A stretch of 64,000 bases of DNA, from positions 904,493-968,492 of the forward strand of contig KZ111140.1 of NCBI GenBank assembly GCA_002077045.2. The letters are read 5' to 3'. Each line of letters starts with the position of its first letter. Position 1 is the stretch's first letter. This document shows, in pieces, positions 1 to 9,179 of the stretch. The DNA comes from Rachicladosporium sp. CCFEE 5018. Lineage: Eukaryota; Ascomycota; Dothideomycetes; Cladosporiales; Cladosporiaceae. Both the position numbers and the translations under genes were made by a program. The notes beneath the pieces are model-generated. The model was not told the origin of the DNA, did no database searches, and saw only the letters and a list, made by a program, of their open reading frames with translations.

Positions 1-1571
1 GCGGCGGCGGCGGCAGTAGCATCCGCTGCCCTTCGCTCCCTCGCCGCTCTGAGCTCAGCCATGATCTCTTCTCGTCTCCTCAACTCAGCTTGCACCTCCA
101 CCCTTTCCCTTCGTCTTAGCTCAGGTGCGTGCACAGCCCAGATATCAATCAAGAACCTCATGCCAAAGAACAGCATGCTTGAGAACCCTACAAACCCAGC
201 AGCCATGAGATTGAGCGATAACCCATCAAGTACAGTCCCAAGTGTACAGAACGACAATGTCACGAATCCATCGCCCAGCGCCATACCCGCAATGGTGTAG
301 AAGCTGATGCGGCTGCGCGTGGACGGTGTAGAAGCCTCTCGCATCTGGCGGAGCAAGAGCAGGACTTGCAGACCGAGGATCCCAGTATACAGCAGCACAG
401 CATGTAGGCCACGATTCGACTGCACCGGCATCTTCGGACCCGTGAGGTGGTTCGCAACGGCTGGCGAGTGCGTTGGTGGACCGGCAGAGGTAATGATGTA
501 GCCGCAGTCTGGCGAGAGTGCTGTCATACGGAAGCGCATCTCGGGTACTGGAGGGAGAAAGGCACCAGTCGGAAACTTGAGTTCGCGCTCGAGAAATGCG
601 AGAAAGCCTGTGGAGTACTTCTGAGCAGGTGGAAATACGGGTTCTTCCTGTTGCAGCCAGACAATGAGCTCGCATTGAGGGCTGACGAAAGGGTCTTGAA
701 GATTATTGTCAGAGGTACTGGTGCTCCAGGGATGCAACGAGGTAGTGTCGCGCCTGATCTGCCGAGCGATAGTCTTCGAGATAGACTGATTTAGTACAGT
801 GCGGGACAGTTTGAAAGTGGAGTCATTCGGCATGAGATGCGGAAGTGCAAAGATACCCGCGAACTTGTCGCTGGTGGTTGAGACGAGCCCGAACGCAGCC
901 TCGGTGAAGTAGACTCCTCGTAGCTGGATCTGATCGTGCTCCGACGCATCGTCCCAGAGCGTGATCTTGACCTTCATCTCGGTGATGTTGCCTGGCACGC
1001 CCAAGGTCTCGCCTGCCAGCGCAGACTGCGTGAATTTGATCTGCACATCTCCAGCGTCGCCAGTGACATTGCCTTGGAAGTCCCTCGGCTGCACGGGTCC
1101 GAACGGATTCTCCGGCGCATAGGCTGTCAAGTTCAAGCTGGGCGACCTGACAGTTTCTGGCAGAGCCTGACGCGCCCATCTGCCTTGCACATACCCTGTC
1201 ACATTCTCATACAAAGGCACGGGGCGCGGCTCAACTGCGTCTCCACGTATAGCACGCTGCCACCACTCCGTACTCTGACTCGCTAAGCCCCTGATGTGTG
1301 GCCATGCATCCCATGCATATCCTCTATCCTCTTCAAATCCAGTTAAGTTGAGTCCCAGCCATGGCGGATTAACGTCTGCTTTGAACCGCGATGCTTCATA
1401 CGTCGAGTTGTTCAACACTTCTAGGGAGCGCTGCTCTTCCGCGATGGCATCCTCGATCTTTGGCCTGGTGTTGCCGATGACAGCACGATTGTCATACTGC
1501 GGCGATGGCGAGAGGATGATCCATGTAATGATCAGGAGCGGGATCAGGGCTCCGCGACGGTCGGTCGCCAT
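1..1571 (-). CDS. dscA: Dsc E3 ubiquitin ligase subunit 1 / Tul1-like, N-terminal part (left copy, runs off window)
   Basis: This open frame starts at ATG 1571 and runs off the left edge without a stop (about 523 codons visible). It resembles the Golgi/endosome transmembrane ubiquitin ligase Dsc1/Tul1, which in fungi acts in SREBP cleavage and membrane-protein quality control. The protein opens with a hydrophobic signal/anchor (residues about 8-20, ending SPSPQ), followed by a lumenal region with several N-x-S/T sites. Membrane segments follow at about residues 387-408, 424-446 and 453-475, then an Arg/Glu-rich stretch near the window edge. The RING domain expected at the C-terminus lies outside the window. 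The frame is continuous through 651-660, where the right-hand copy is frameshifted. The neighbour on the plus strand is divergent. I am fairly sure of the family; the ligase function rests on the unseen RING domain. Confidence 0.8.
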   Translation of the reverse strand, partial: MATDRRGALIPLLIITWIILSPSPQYDNRAVIGNTRPKIEDAIAEEQRSLEVLNNSTYEASRFKADVNPPWLGLNLTGFEEDRGYAWDAWPHIRGLASQSTEWWQRAIRGDAVEPRPVPLYENVTGYVQGRWARQALPETVRSPSLNLTAYAPENPFGPVQPRDFQGNVTGDAGDVQIKFTQSALAGETLGVPGNITEMKVKITLWDDASEHDQIQLRGVYFTEAAFGLVSTTSDKFAGIFALPHLMPNDSTFKLSRTVLNQSISKTIARQIRRDTTSLHPWSTSTSDNNLQDPFVSPQCELIVWLQQEEPVFPPAQKYSTGFLAFLERELKFPTGAFLPPVPEMRFRMTALSPDCGYIITSAGPPTHSPAVANHLTGPKMPVQSNRGLHAVLLYTGILGLQVLLLLRQMREASTPSTRSRISFYTIAGMALGDGFVTLSFCTLGTVLDGLSLNLMAAGFVGFSSMLFFGMRFLIDIWAVHAPELRRRERVEVQAELRRREEIMAELRAARERRAADATAAAA

Positions 1572-2244
1572 GCATCGTGACTGTTCAAATGATCATACAG
1601 AGCACGCGGGCGCATACAGAGTGAGGTTCACAATGATGCTATTCTGGGGTCTAGCGCGGCGCGTTGGCTGCGCTTGCCGAGAGCGGAGGTGCATGGGGGG
1701 GTGTATCGCTCTTGCTATGAAGACAACAACTCGTCGACACACAATTTTCTCCAATATGCCGCAGATGCTCATCTACCGCCGGAGCTGTACTATCACATCA
1801 TTGCCATGTTGACCCGTAACAGGAGAATCGAGGTAGCTGCGTCGGTCAGTACCGGCCTCGACGCGATCTCGCGTTATCTCGAAGTAGTGGGGCAATCCTG
1901 GTCCGTTGGAGCACATGAGCCCTTGGAGCTATATGTAATCGTACTCAAAGCACGATCAGCTACAACATCGATAGCAGACACTTAGTACTGCCAACGTAAC
2001 ATCGCGTCTCTACTTTCTCCATCATTCCCGACTGCCCATCAAGTGTAATCAGCACTGTCAAGTTAGGTGAGTAGTGAAGGTGATCAACTACCCCACCTTG
2101 CCCAAGGCAACCACACAGCCGGGTCGAGCCTCAAGGTGTCCCTCCTCGAATGACACATCCCTTCCCCATCGTAGACCTACATATGTCCCCCCCCCTACGC
2201 ATATCACTGCAAGATACCTACTGCCAGGGCTGCCTCATCAAGTC
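1572..2244. promoter_or_regulatory. Divergent promoter region with probable 5'-UTR intron
   Basis: The region lies between two divergent genes and has no convincing ORF of its own. A consensus donor GTGAGT sits at 2067-2072, and an AG at 2241-2242 immediately precedes the TC-ATG start of the membrane protein gene, so 2067-2242 is a probable 5'-UTR intron. The same donor (60303) and an AG (60477) occupy equivalent places in the right copy, and about 100 bp after the donor is nearly identical between copies. Confidence 0.5.
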
Positions 2245-3972
2245 ATGGCAAGGCTAACCAGGAGGAACAGCTCCATCACTGACTCTCCAACTTACTACGC
2301 ACCCCTCCCCGACCTGCACTTCTCCGAGCTCGGCTTTCCTGACCTGGACCACAACGGCACTGTGCTTGACACTCGTCCACCCCACGGAGAGCGCACCCCT
2401 CCTGCTGCACTAAGCTCGCAGCGTCTCGCCAATATGGAGGCGTCCATGACCTCCCTGAGTGATGACTACGACATGGTGGACGACGCTTCGACGTGCGAGA
2501 CTGTCAGTATCGCAGATGAGTCGTCTGACGAGGAAGAAAACATGACCCCGGATGCTAGCAGCGAGGTCGATGTGGAGGAGACGAAACCCGATGTTCAACG
2601 TTTGGCCGATTCTGTCATGAACACGGATAATGCACAGCAGGGGCAGGCTCGCAGGGAGACACTCGGCCAAAGCTATCTGTCGGAGGACTTCGAGACTCCT
2701 CGCCAGTCTACCATGCATCAATTCCCGCATGTCGACGACGAGAAGCCGAACGTCGAGCTCAGCAAGCCCATATCGAACTACAGCCCGCGTCGACAGCTGT
2801 CGCCACTCGCAAAGGTTCTCCGGGCGACAGTTTTGCTGGCACCACTCCTCATCACTCTCCTCACCTACAGCGTGTTTCCCATCGGACGGATGCATCCGCC
2901 ATCTGATCTCACTCTCCGCCGCACTCAGCTCGCGGAGATCTCAGCCTCTGCTGGGTTCCCTGAGTCCTACCAGTACATCAACGCCACGCTTCTGCTCCCC
3001 GAGCCGACTCTTGTCGGCCGTGGGTTTTTCGGCAGATCCATCTACGGCGTGTCAGGCTTGACTACACAACGCATCAACAACACACTCTTTGTTTCGCTCC
3101 CCAAGAATATCTCGCAGGCCTCGCCTCCAACGTCACTCTGGAGAGTTAGACGTGCCGGCGCTACCCTTCCGCCTGCACACTACGCAGCCGGTGCCGTTAT
3201 CGATGGGGTTGTTCATGTCACTATGGAGCCGCAGGAAGCCTACGGCATTCTCGAATTTGTTTTCCTCCGTCGCGCCGAGAAGGCTGGGATGGTACCTAGA
3301 GCGTATACGACGTACTCATACTTTGGTCGCAAGCGAACACTACAGCAGGAGATCCGGGAAGAGGTCTCCAAGGAAGTCACAGCTGCTCGCTCGGTAGTGC
3401 ACTCCCTGGCTTCTAACATAGGTAATGCAGTCGGTGCCGGAGCTCTTGCGACCACGCACGTCACCACTGAGCTAGCGACACAGCTCTCACGCGAAATCAG
3501 CCTCTTCGTCAATACCGCCGGTGCAGTCTTCAGCAAAGCTTCCGCTGCTAGCAACCAAACCTCGCAAGCTCTTCGCAAGGAAGCACAAGAGATGGGGCGG
3601 GACTTCATCTTGATATCCAATGAGCTGTCTACGTTCGTCAATAACGCTACGTACAGCATCCAGCGCGCTATTCGCGAGCCTCTCCTGCTTTCTCGTGAGC
3701 GTGCAGTCATACTGAGGGACGTGTTGATAGACCGTGTGTCTCGCTCGCGCGCAGCGATGTTCAAGGACCGCCTGCTGAATCGTAGGGCAAAGGCCACATC
3801 TCTGGGCTCACCTCAGATCATGAAGGCACACTCGAAGCTGAAGAAGACTTGCTGCCAGGCAGCCAAGGGTCGGTGCAAGAAAGGGAAGATGGCGAAGGGA
3901 GTGACGCAGAAGAAGTGGGACGAGACTGTGGAACTTTTTGCTGCGGCTAGACCATTTGATGTTTTGGTGTGA
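2245..3972 (+). CDS. Single-pass membrane protein of unknown function (left copy)
   Basis: This 575-aa protein has no family that I recognise. Residues 1-180 are acidic and Ser/Pro-rich, with runs such as DESSDEEEN, and look cytosolic and disordered. One strong transmembrane segment lies at about residues 190-213. The following 350 residues carry several N-glycosylation sequons (N-A-T, N-N-T, N-I-S, N-Q-T) and an Ala/Ser/Thr-rich helical region, which suggests a type II lumenal or extracellular domain. The tail is Lys/Cys-rich. The start at 2245 was chosen because it matches the start of the paralog at 60480; the frame is open further upstream but without an ATG. It lies head-to-head with the Dsc1-like gene in both copies of the duplicated block, so the pair may share regulation. 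Function is unknown. Confidence 0.8.
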   Translation: MARLTRRNSSITDSPTYYAPLPDLHFSELGFPDLDHNGTVLDTRPPHGERTPPAALSSQRLANMEASMTSLSDDYDMVDDASTCETVSIADESSDEEENMTPDASSEVDVEETKPDVQRLADSVMNTDNAQQGQARRETLGQSYLSEDFETPRQSTMHQFPHVDDEKPNVELSKPISNYSPRRQLSPLAKVLRATVLLAPLLITLLTYSVFPIGRMHPPSDLTLRRTQLAEISASAGFPESYQYINATLLLPEPTLVGRGFFGRSIYGVSGLTTQRINNTLFVSLPKNISQASPPTSLWRVRRAGATLPPAHYAAGAVIDGVVHVTMEPQEAYGILEFVFLRRAEKAGMVPRAYTTYSYFGRKRTLQQEIREEVSKEVTAARSVVHSLASNIGNAVGAGALATTHVTTELATQLSREISLFVNTAGAVFSKASAASNQTSQALRKEAQEMGRDFILISNELSTFVNNATYSIQRAIREPLLLSRERAVILRDVLIDRVSRSRAAMFKDRLLNRRAKATSLGSPQIMKAHSKLKKTCCQAAKGRCKKGKMAKGVTQKKWDETVELFAAARPFDVLV

Positions 3973-4586
3973 AGGCGGGTGATGAGACAGGCGCAAGGCT
4001 GTGTAGGGCTCGGTATGGTATCACTGGGCTGGTGTGGGTTTGGGCGGCGTTCTCGAGGTTTGGGGCCGGATTGCAGGGCATGATACCAGGGGACGCTTGA
4101 CATGATTGGGACGATCACTAAGGTGGCCTTAGAGCTACGACTGGGTCTAGCTAGAGAGACAGACGGTCGATAGGCCCTTAACACCTGACAGTACCGTTCT
4201 AAATCACTCCCAATGTGTAAGTCTCGTCACATCCTAGATCTTCTTACTAGCCATACTGCGCAGACATGCTTTGTGCCGCCCCATCTTGCTCTCCTGCTTC
4301 TGTCAAGCTCGTGCCGCTATATTCCAATCCGCACATTTTGCTACCTCTGCGTCGCTCTGTCGAGAGGCACGTGCAGCAAGCAGCTCGTCCAATGCGAAAG
4401 TCATCTGCATCGTCCTTCCATACGTGCGTTGGGTCAGGCAACATCCTCTCTACTTCACCCTGTCGAGGTCTCGCCCCTCACATCTCACCACTCCGTCGAG
4501 TGCCCTCCGTACGGCACCACTCTGGGACGTAAGTCTCATCTCGGCGTCATCACTGCATCAGGTCAGCTCGAATGACCCTCGAAGTG
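3973..4586. other. Intergenic region
   Basis: I see no gene here. Parts of 4060-4160 are clearly shared with the right copy (for example the segment containing GATACCAGGGGACGCTTGA near 4080 and 62320), so homology continues through the 3' flank. The several short overlapping frames at 4210-4615 lack conserved features. Confidence 0.5.
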
Positions 4587-5324
4587 ATGACAAAGTCATT
4601 CGAAGTCGGCTTTAACATGGACGCATCTGGATTATCGTCAACGCCATCATCGTCAGACGAGCAGCTCAGCGCCACGGCGCGCGTCCTCGGCATCACGGAG
4701 CTACTACAACAGATCCTGTTCCACTTGGCGGAGGTCCCCAAGATCAAACGCGCAACCAGGATGGCCAAGATGGCCGAAAGACTTCTCTTTAGTACCGCCG
4801 AAACCCCCAGAATGAAGGCGCACGCCCACGCCAAAGCAAATGTGATCCGGCATCTGTTCTTGCTACAGCGAGTCAATCGCCAATTCGCCACTATAATCAA
4901 GACTTCGCTGCCGCTGCGGCGGGCGATGTTCCTCGAGGCAGCTGTGGGACAGCACAAGGATACGAAGCGCAACCATTGTCTCGCGTTCGGCAGCATTGAC
5001 TCCCGCCCATCGCACTTCCTTGACGGCATGGGGAAAGACGGCGCAATAGTAGTAGTTATGTACTACGTTGTCGATATCGCGGGCAAAGATCGGCGCCGTC
5101 GTACTCTAAGTCCACCAGCTGTGCAGAACGCGTCATGAGCTGCGATGAGGCTGGCGAGCAAGCCCTGCAAGGCCGAGCTGCGTATTGAACCATGTCTGGT
5201 GCCTTTCCCGACGAAGACTGCTCTGCTCTGCGTAATGGATGATCCGACTCTGGGCGAGATTGTCGAGAAATTCGGGGAGTTCTGTGATCTGCGCGCTTGG
5301 GCTAGCCGCGAGCGGCTATACTGA
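4587..5324 (+). pseudogene. F-box-like protein, interrupted by in-frame TGA (paralog 1)
   Basis: The frame from ATG 4587 reads an F-box-like segment (ITELLQQILFHL, then LFLLQRVNRQF and LPLRRAMFLE) and stops at TGA 5136-5138. The same frame continues directly after the stop as AAMRLASKPC and then DDPTLGEIVEKFG, ending at TGA 5322-5324. The paralog at 62810 reads SWAAMRVSNTPC at this place, so the TGA replaces a conserved Trp codon (TGG). A seven-member family in this window supports the continuation as coding. Start 4587 matches the paralog start; ATG 4572 is also in frame. If F-box activity exists it would recruit Skp1 for an SCF ligase; that is family knowledge, not shown here. It could be a pseudogene, a truncated gene, or a sequencing error. 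Confidence 0.7.
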
Positions 5325-6195
5325 GGTACGTTCGAGTCCTGAGGTGGTCTATCTTAGTGAGTCGCCATATCAATTCGAACTTACGATAATGTAAATGTGG
5401 TGCTGACGCTACGATTTTCAGACTCATGACACTCTTGAAAGTCCATTCAAAGACGCTTACTGTAAGAAACCGGCGCATTCAGGGCCTCAACACTGTGCTA
5501 CGAGGCAGCGAGACTAGCCAAGTTTCGAGACCATGGTGCCATGCTTGCTCGAGACAGTAGAATAGCTGCTTGCGCAGTGGAAAGCATACATCGGGCGAAC
5601 GAGTCCCAGAGGGTAGAGGATACTGCTGCGTAGTGTTGCCGAGTCTTGGCTACGAAGGAGCACCGCAAAGGGCTGTAGGTCTCTCGCATCTAAATTCATC
5701 GCTTTCAGGTGGGCGGGAGGATGCTAAAGTCTCAACACTACGCGGTCCGAGCAGCGACGAAGCTGCTGAGTCAGTAGTAGTCAGGCGACTCCCGTGGCGG
5801 ATCTCTTCTCTGCTCCAGATGTCTAGGCCGTGGACTGTGCTCGTGACGGCGCAGCCGCAGCAGGAAAGCACCAAACTAATGCGCCCTCGGGAACCTTGAC
5901 GCTGTCACGGAAGGATAGAGCTATACCATGCGCCAGCATCTGCAACCCGACACATGCTGGGATATGCTTTAGTGAATGGACGTATAGAAGCACAGGAAAG
6001 TTTCGGGCTTTTCGGAGAAGCGATGAACGATTCGACGCACTGTATCGTGCCTTCCTCATGATCATCTGCCAAGATTCGTAGAGCCGTGCCAAAACTTCGG
6101 CCGTTTGTTGGGATTGTGCGCCTATCCCACCCAACATTCCCGCATCACTGAACGTTCTCAACAGCACGAGCTCCGCGTTTACGTGAAACCTCAGC
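5325..6195. other. Intergenic region without recognised gene
   Basis: The 870 bp hold only short overlapping frames on both strands with no conserved motif. I see no RNA gene or transposon ends. It may contain unrecognisable remains of further F-box-like copies. Confidence 0.4.
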
Positions 6196-6872
6196 ATGGG
6201 GCAATATCGAACCAAGCAGGGCTTCACCGTCATTGTCAAACTACCAATGACGCCGCCTTGCGCGGTTCCCACTCCTGCAGGGCAGAATGTCACGTCTCCG
6301 GGCAGTCAGTACAGTGCTGCAGATCGCGTATCCAAGATTCCGGAGCTGCTGGAGATGATTCTGCTTCAGGTCGCACAAGCGGACCAGCCACACGCGATCA
6401 TCGAGGTGTTCAAGCTCCAGATGGTGAGCCGAAGCTGCGCTCGAGCGGTCAAAGACTCGCTTCCGTTGCGCAGAGCATCGTTCCTGGCGCCGGATCTTAC
6501 TGGCGAGGGAGTGATCGTAGCAAATCCCTGCATCATGAGCGGTCTGAGATCGAACTTTCTCACTCGTCTCCACATGTATAGCTTGCACCTCCGAACGAGG
6601 AGATATAACGACCTGCTTGTGGTCTCCGTCGCGTATAGGCAAGGACTCAACAATCACAAGCGTGGACTCGTCAATAAGTCAGCTCAGGCCGCCCGTGGCC
6701 AGTCTTGGGCGAGTATGCTGGTCGCGAGTAGACCTTGCAAGCTCGACATCAGCACTCAGATTCGGATGCGAAATGGACAATGCGAATCTATGCCGAGGCC
6801 ACGAAAGTTCCAACTCTTGGCAGCATCGTATTGCAGTCCCTCGCCCTCATGGAACACGAAACGGAATCGTAG
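6196..6872 (+). pseudogene. F-box-like protein, frameshifted near the C-terminus (paralog 2)
   Basis: From ATG 6196 the frame reads an F-box-like segment (KIPELLEMILLQV, VFKLQMVSRSCARAVKDSLPLRRASFL), then the family Ser-Trp motif (GQSWASML). After about 6770 the frame loses similarity, while the neighbouring frame starting at ATG 6780 reads KVPTLGSIVLQSL and stops at TAG 6870-6872. That matches the TLGE module that ends other family members. A one- or two-nt indel between about 6745 and 6785 would explain it; an intron is less likely because no good donor-acceptor pair is visible. Without the correction the original frame would run antisense through the end of the IRC6-like gene to 7212, which I consider spurious. 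The corrected gene ends 46 bp before the convergent neighbour. Confidence 0.6.
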
Positions 6873-6918
6873 CGCAGCAAGCCTAGACGGAAATTACTGT
6901 GATTACAGGCGGCTCGGC

Positions 6919-7854
6919 TCAGTCTGGCACGTTCCCGCGATCCATGCTCGCCACGTCGCGGCTCATCAGCTCCTGCACAGCCTTCGCAGCAGCTTTCTTC
7001 CTCTGCGCAATCGGCAAGTCGGCACTCTGCTCGCGCACAGCAAGCAGCTTGCCCATCATGAAATCCAGATCGTCGACTTCTGCCGCCTGATCTTGCACGA
7101 CGTGCTCGACATCGGGCGCATCGCCATCAGTGGAGGAAACGGAACCGGAGGCAAGGAGGGAGGTCTTCAAGCCGAACAGCTCGGCAGTGACCTCGGCTTC
7201 ATTCCTGCCTAGGATATCGAGGCTGTCGACTGATCCGTCGTCCTGCTCTTCACCAAAATCGAACCCTTCCTCCTCTTCGTCATCTCCCACAGTGCCAGAC
7301 CAGTCGTTCGTCTCCAGTGCCTCTTTCAATCGCTCGAATCCCTGCTTCTCGCCGAATTCATTGATGCCCTTGGCTCCGTAGTCCACGAGCTCGAAGCCAT
7401 AGTCCATGCATGCATCATCCAAGCTCGCTCGTTGATCTTCCGTCATCAAGCCTCCATTAGCAGTCATGCCCACGACGAGCATGACGCCGCTCTCGCTAAA
7501 GCCGCTGTGCTCCTCCACTACAGCTTGTATAGCTTTCATCGTCTTCTCGGCGGTCTCCCTCCAGTCTCCGTCAACTGCATGCCCGAAGCAGTACACCCAT
7601 GCTCCCACAGCCTGCACCACCTCTTTCGCCTCAGGTCGCACGAACTCCGTCTGCCATTCATCGATGTCGGCGATCTCATCTATCCATATCGGAACCGTTG
7701 CATTGTAATATTGGGTTTTGACATCCCATTCGTGGGTTACGCCAGCGAGTGATCCGGAGGAATTCAGAGGAGGAACGGAGCCGGTAAGGTCTGTGAGTAG
7801 CTTGGCGAAAGGATTAGACGGTGAGCCAAGAAGAAGGAGACGGGGTGTGGGCAT
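6919..7854 (-). CDS. irc6: Alpha/gamma-adaptin-binding protein p34 family (Irc6-like)
   Basis: The 311-aa protein begins with a degenerate Rab/Ras-like fold (LLLGSPSNPFAKLLTDLTG at residues 6-24), a region about WIDEIADIDEW, then MLVVGMTANGG, and ends with an acidic linker and a C-terminal helix (DDLDFMMGKLLAVREQ). This order is typical of the p34/AAGAB family, whose yeast member Irc6 chaperones AP-1 adaptor assembly in clathrin traffic. The protein is full length for the family and needs no intron. It sits convergent to F-box-like paralog 2 and interrupts the F-box-like array together with SMD3 and PFA3. Confidence 0.8.
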   Translation of the reverse strand: MPTPRLLLLGSPSNPFAKLLTDLTGSVPPLNSSGSLAGVTHEWDVKTQYYNATVPIWIDEIADIDEWQTEFVRPEAKEVVQAVGAWVYCFGHAVDGDWRETAEKTMKAIQAVVEEHSGFSESGVMLVVGMTANGGLMTEDQRASLDDACMDYGFELVDYGAKGINEFGEKQGFERLKEALETNDWSGTVGDDEEEEGFDFGEEQDDGSVDSLDILGRNEAEVTAELFGLKTSLLASGSVSSTDGDAPDVEHVVQDQAAEVDDLDFMMGKLLAVREQSADLPIAQRKKAAAKAVQELMSRDVASMDRGNVPD

Positions 7855-8268
7855 CGCGGAGGAGAGTGATTCACATGGCTGTCGATACGAAAACTGTAGA
7901 TAGAGGAAGTGGATAGAATGAAGTCAAATCCACATCACGTGACGTCGAAATGACAATGCTGGACTACATCGGCTGGACAGCTCGCACTGCATACTTTTGC
8001 GCTGCCACAACTATCGCTACGCTACCTCCTTGCGTCAAACCACTGACGCGTCATTGCCGGGCGCTTTCTGCGCAGCCCTCGCTGTGCTGCTTCCGCGTGC
8101 CAATGAATCGATGACTCGACCGCTCTGATCCTGGACTTCAGGGCGCGGCTAGTCTCTCCCTTCGGCAATATCCAGTCCGGTGTGTCAATGCCATCCAGTG
8201 TTGCGTTTCCCATATCGTGCTCCAGACTGGGCTCCATCAACCTTCGTCATGTCCTGCTTATGCGAGCC
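7855..8268. other. Intergenic region (IRC6 promoter, SMD3 3' flank)
   Basis: The upstream region of the minus-strand IRC6-like gene and the 3' flank of SMD3 meet here. A small minus-strand frame at 8022-8240 has no conserved feature and lies just beyond the SMD3 stop. Confidence 0.4.
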
Positions 8269-8803
8269 CTAGCCCCGCGCGCCTCTTCCTGTGCCTCGTG
8301 CCCGGTTCACCGTCGCCCTTCCTCTCGCCAAACCGACACCGCGACCTCGAGTATTCCGTGCCCGAAACATAGGCGCATTCCTGTGTTGATGTCAGTCCTA
8401 TCCTCGACCTAACCTTCTTCGTCCACAGTCCTACCTCAACATATCCGGCACAATGAATAATCTCACATGCGATCCTCGAATGTAAACTCGATCCAGATGT
8501 GTGACTCGGCCGTCACGTTGTGTGACGTTGATGTTCTCTAGCTGTACGTTCATGTTGTCCTCCGCTGCGCAGACTGTTAGCTTCACACTCTGGGCTCTAA
8601 ACGCCTGGCAGCTTTGCGCACCCTCAATCAGCTTTCCCCGATACGTCTGCCCGCTCGTGATCTCGACTGTGACTTGGTGGCCCTGCAATCGGAGTCAGCT
8701 GCGATCCTCTTGTAAGCACAAGGCAGTTTGCGAGTGATTGGAACATTGCACTTACGGTGGCCTCGTTGAGGAGCTTGATCGGGATGCCGATTGTGGACGT
8801 CAT
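8269..8803 (-). CDS. smd3: Small nuclear ribonucleoprotein Sm D3, four exons
   Basis: SmD3 is a core protein of the spliceosomal U snRNP Sm ring. Exons are 8756-8803, 8622-8682, 8435-8564 and 8269-8380, giving 116 aa. All introns are GT-AG (first intron GTAAGT; second ends after a CTAAC branch site). The spliced protein reads GIPIKLLNEATGHQVTVE, then the Sm1/Sm2 signatures GKLIEAEDNMN and VYIRGSHVRLFIVPDML, then an Arg/Gly-rich tail (NTRGRGVGLARGRAT) characteristic of D3. Exon phases are consistent throughout (48, 61, 130, 112 nt). It is transcribed away from PFA3, with 376 bp between start codons. Confidence 0.95.
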
Positions 8804-9179
8804 GTTTGCGAAGTATCCAGGTGAGACCGTGCTTCGAGGAATGGATAACGCTAGTGTTGGGTGAGTACCTAGTAGTTCTAAAGTGTATCAAGAAGTCCAA
8901 CTTCATTCACTCCATGTCGAAGCTTGGCAAACGCTACGCCCAATTAGGACTGTTGCGACACGCGGACCTCCATCGCATTCGCCATGCCCTGTCCCACAGG
9001 TCTCCCACCTTTCTAATCCTACTTTCTTGACTTTAGCGACGATCTTACTAGCGATTACTTGAGTATCCGGCCCATTGGAGCGCAATAGCACCACAGCCAA
9101 GACCTATAATACGACAGGAGTCCACAATACATCGACACCTAGTTGCATTGAGCTGGCGGACATGGCGTGACATACCGGC
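8804..9179. promoter_or_regulatory. Divergent SMD3/PFA3 promoter
   Basis: This is the 376-bp head-to-head spacer between SMD3 (minus) and PFA3 (plus). It has no convincing ORF. Confidence 0.5.

Larger units (their letters stand above)
122..5324. repeat. Duplicated block, left copy
   Basis: This segment has the same gene order and orientation as 58364-63505: the Dsc1-like gene (minus), the membrane protein gene (plus) and an F-box-like gene (plus). The first 325 bp (122-446) differ from the other copy at one position (222). Beyond 447 the copies differ at about 7-11 percent of sites in the stretches I compared. The F-box-like genes at the far end are much more diverged than the other two genes. 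The right copy starts exactly at an assembly gap. Confidence 0.9.

Noticed and set aside
2074..2244. N-terminal extension of the left membrane protein by 57 codons
   Set aside because: The extension starts at GTG, not ATG, contains a strong splice donor at its start, and the right copy has a stop in the same frame.
5136..5138. Programmed stop-codon readthrough in F-box-like paralogs
   Set aside because: The bases after the stops (GCT, GAG, GAT, AAT) do not fit the known TGA-CTA readthrough context, and paralogs 4 and 5 carry further lesions.
4587..5324. Repeat-induced point mutation as the cause of the nonsense codon in paralog 1
   Set aside because: TGG to TGA at this site is a C-to-T change in a CpC context on the other strand, not the usual CpA context, and surrounding sequence is not AT-rich.
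5325..5345. A tRNA-like T-arm (GTTCGAGTCCT)
   Set aside because: No matching A box or cloverleaf could be built around it.
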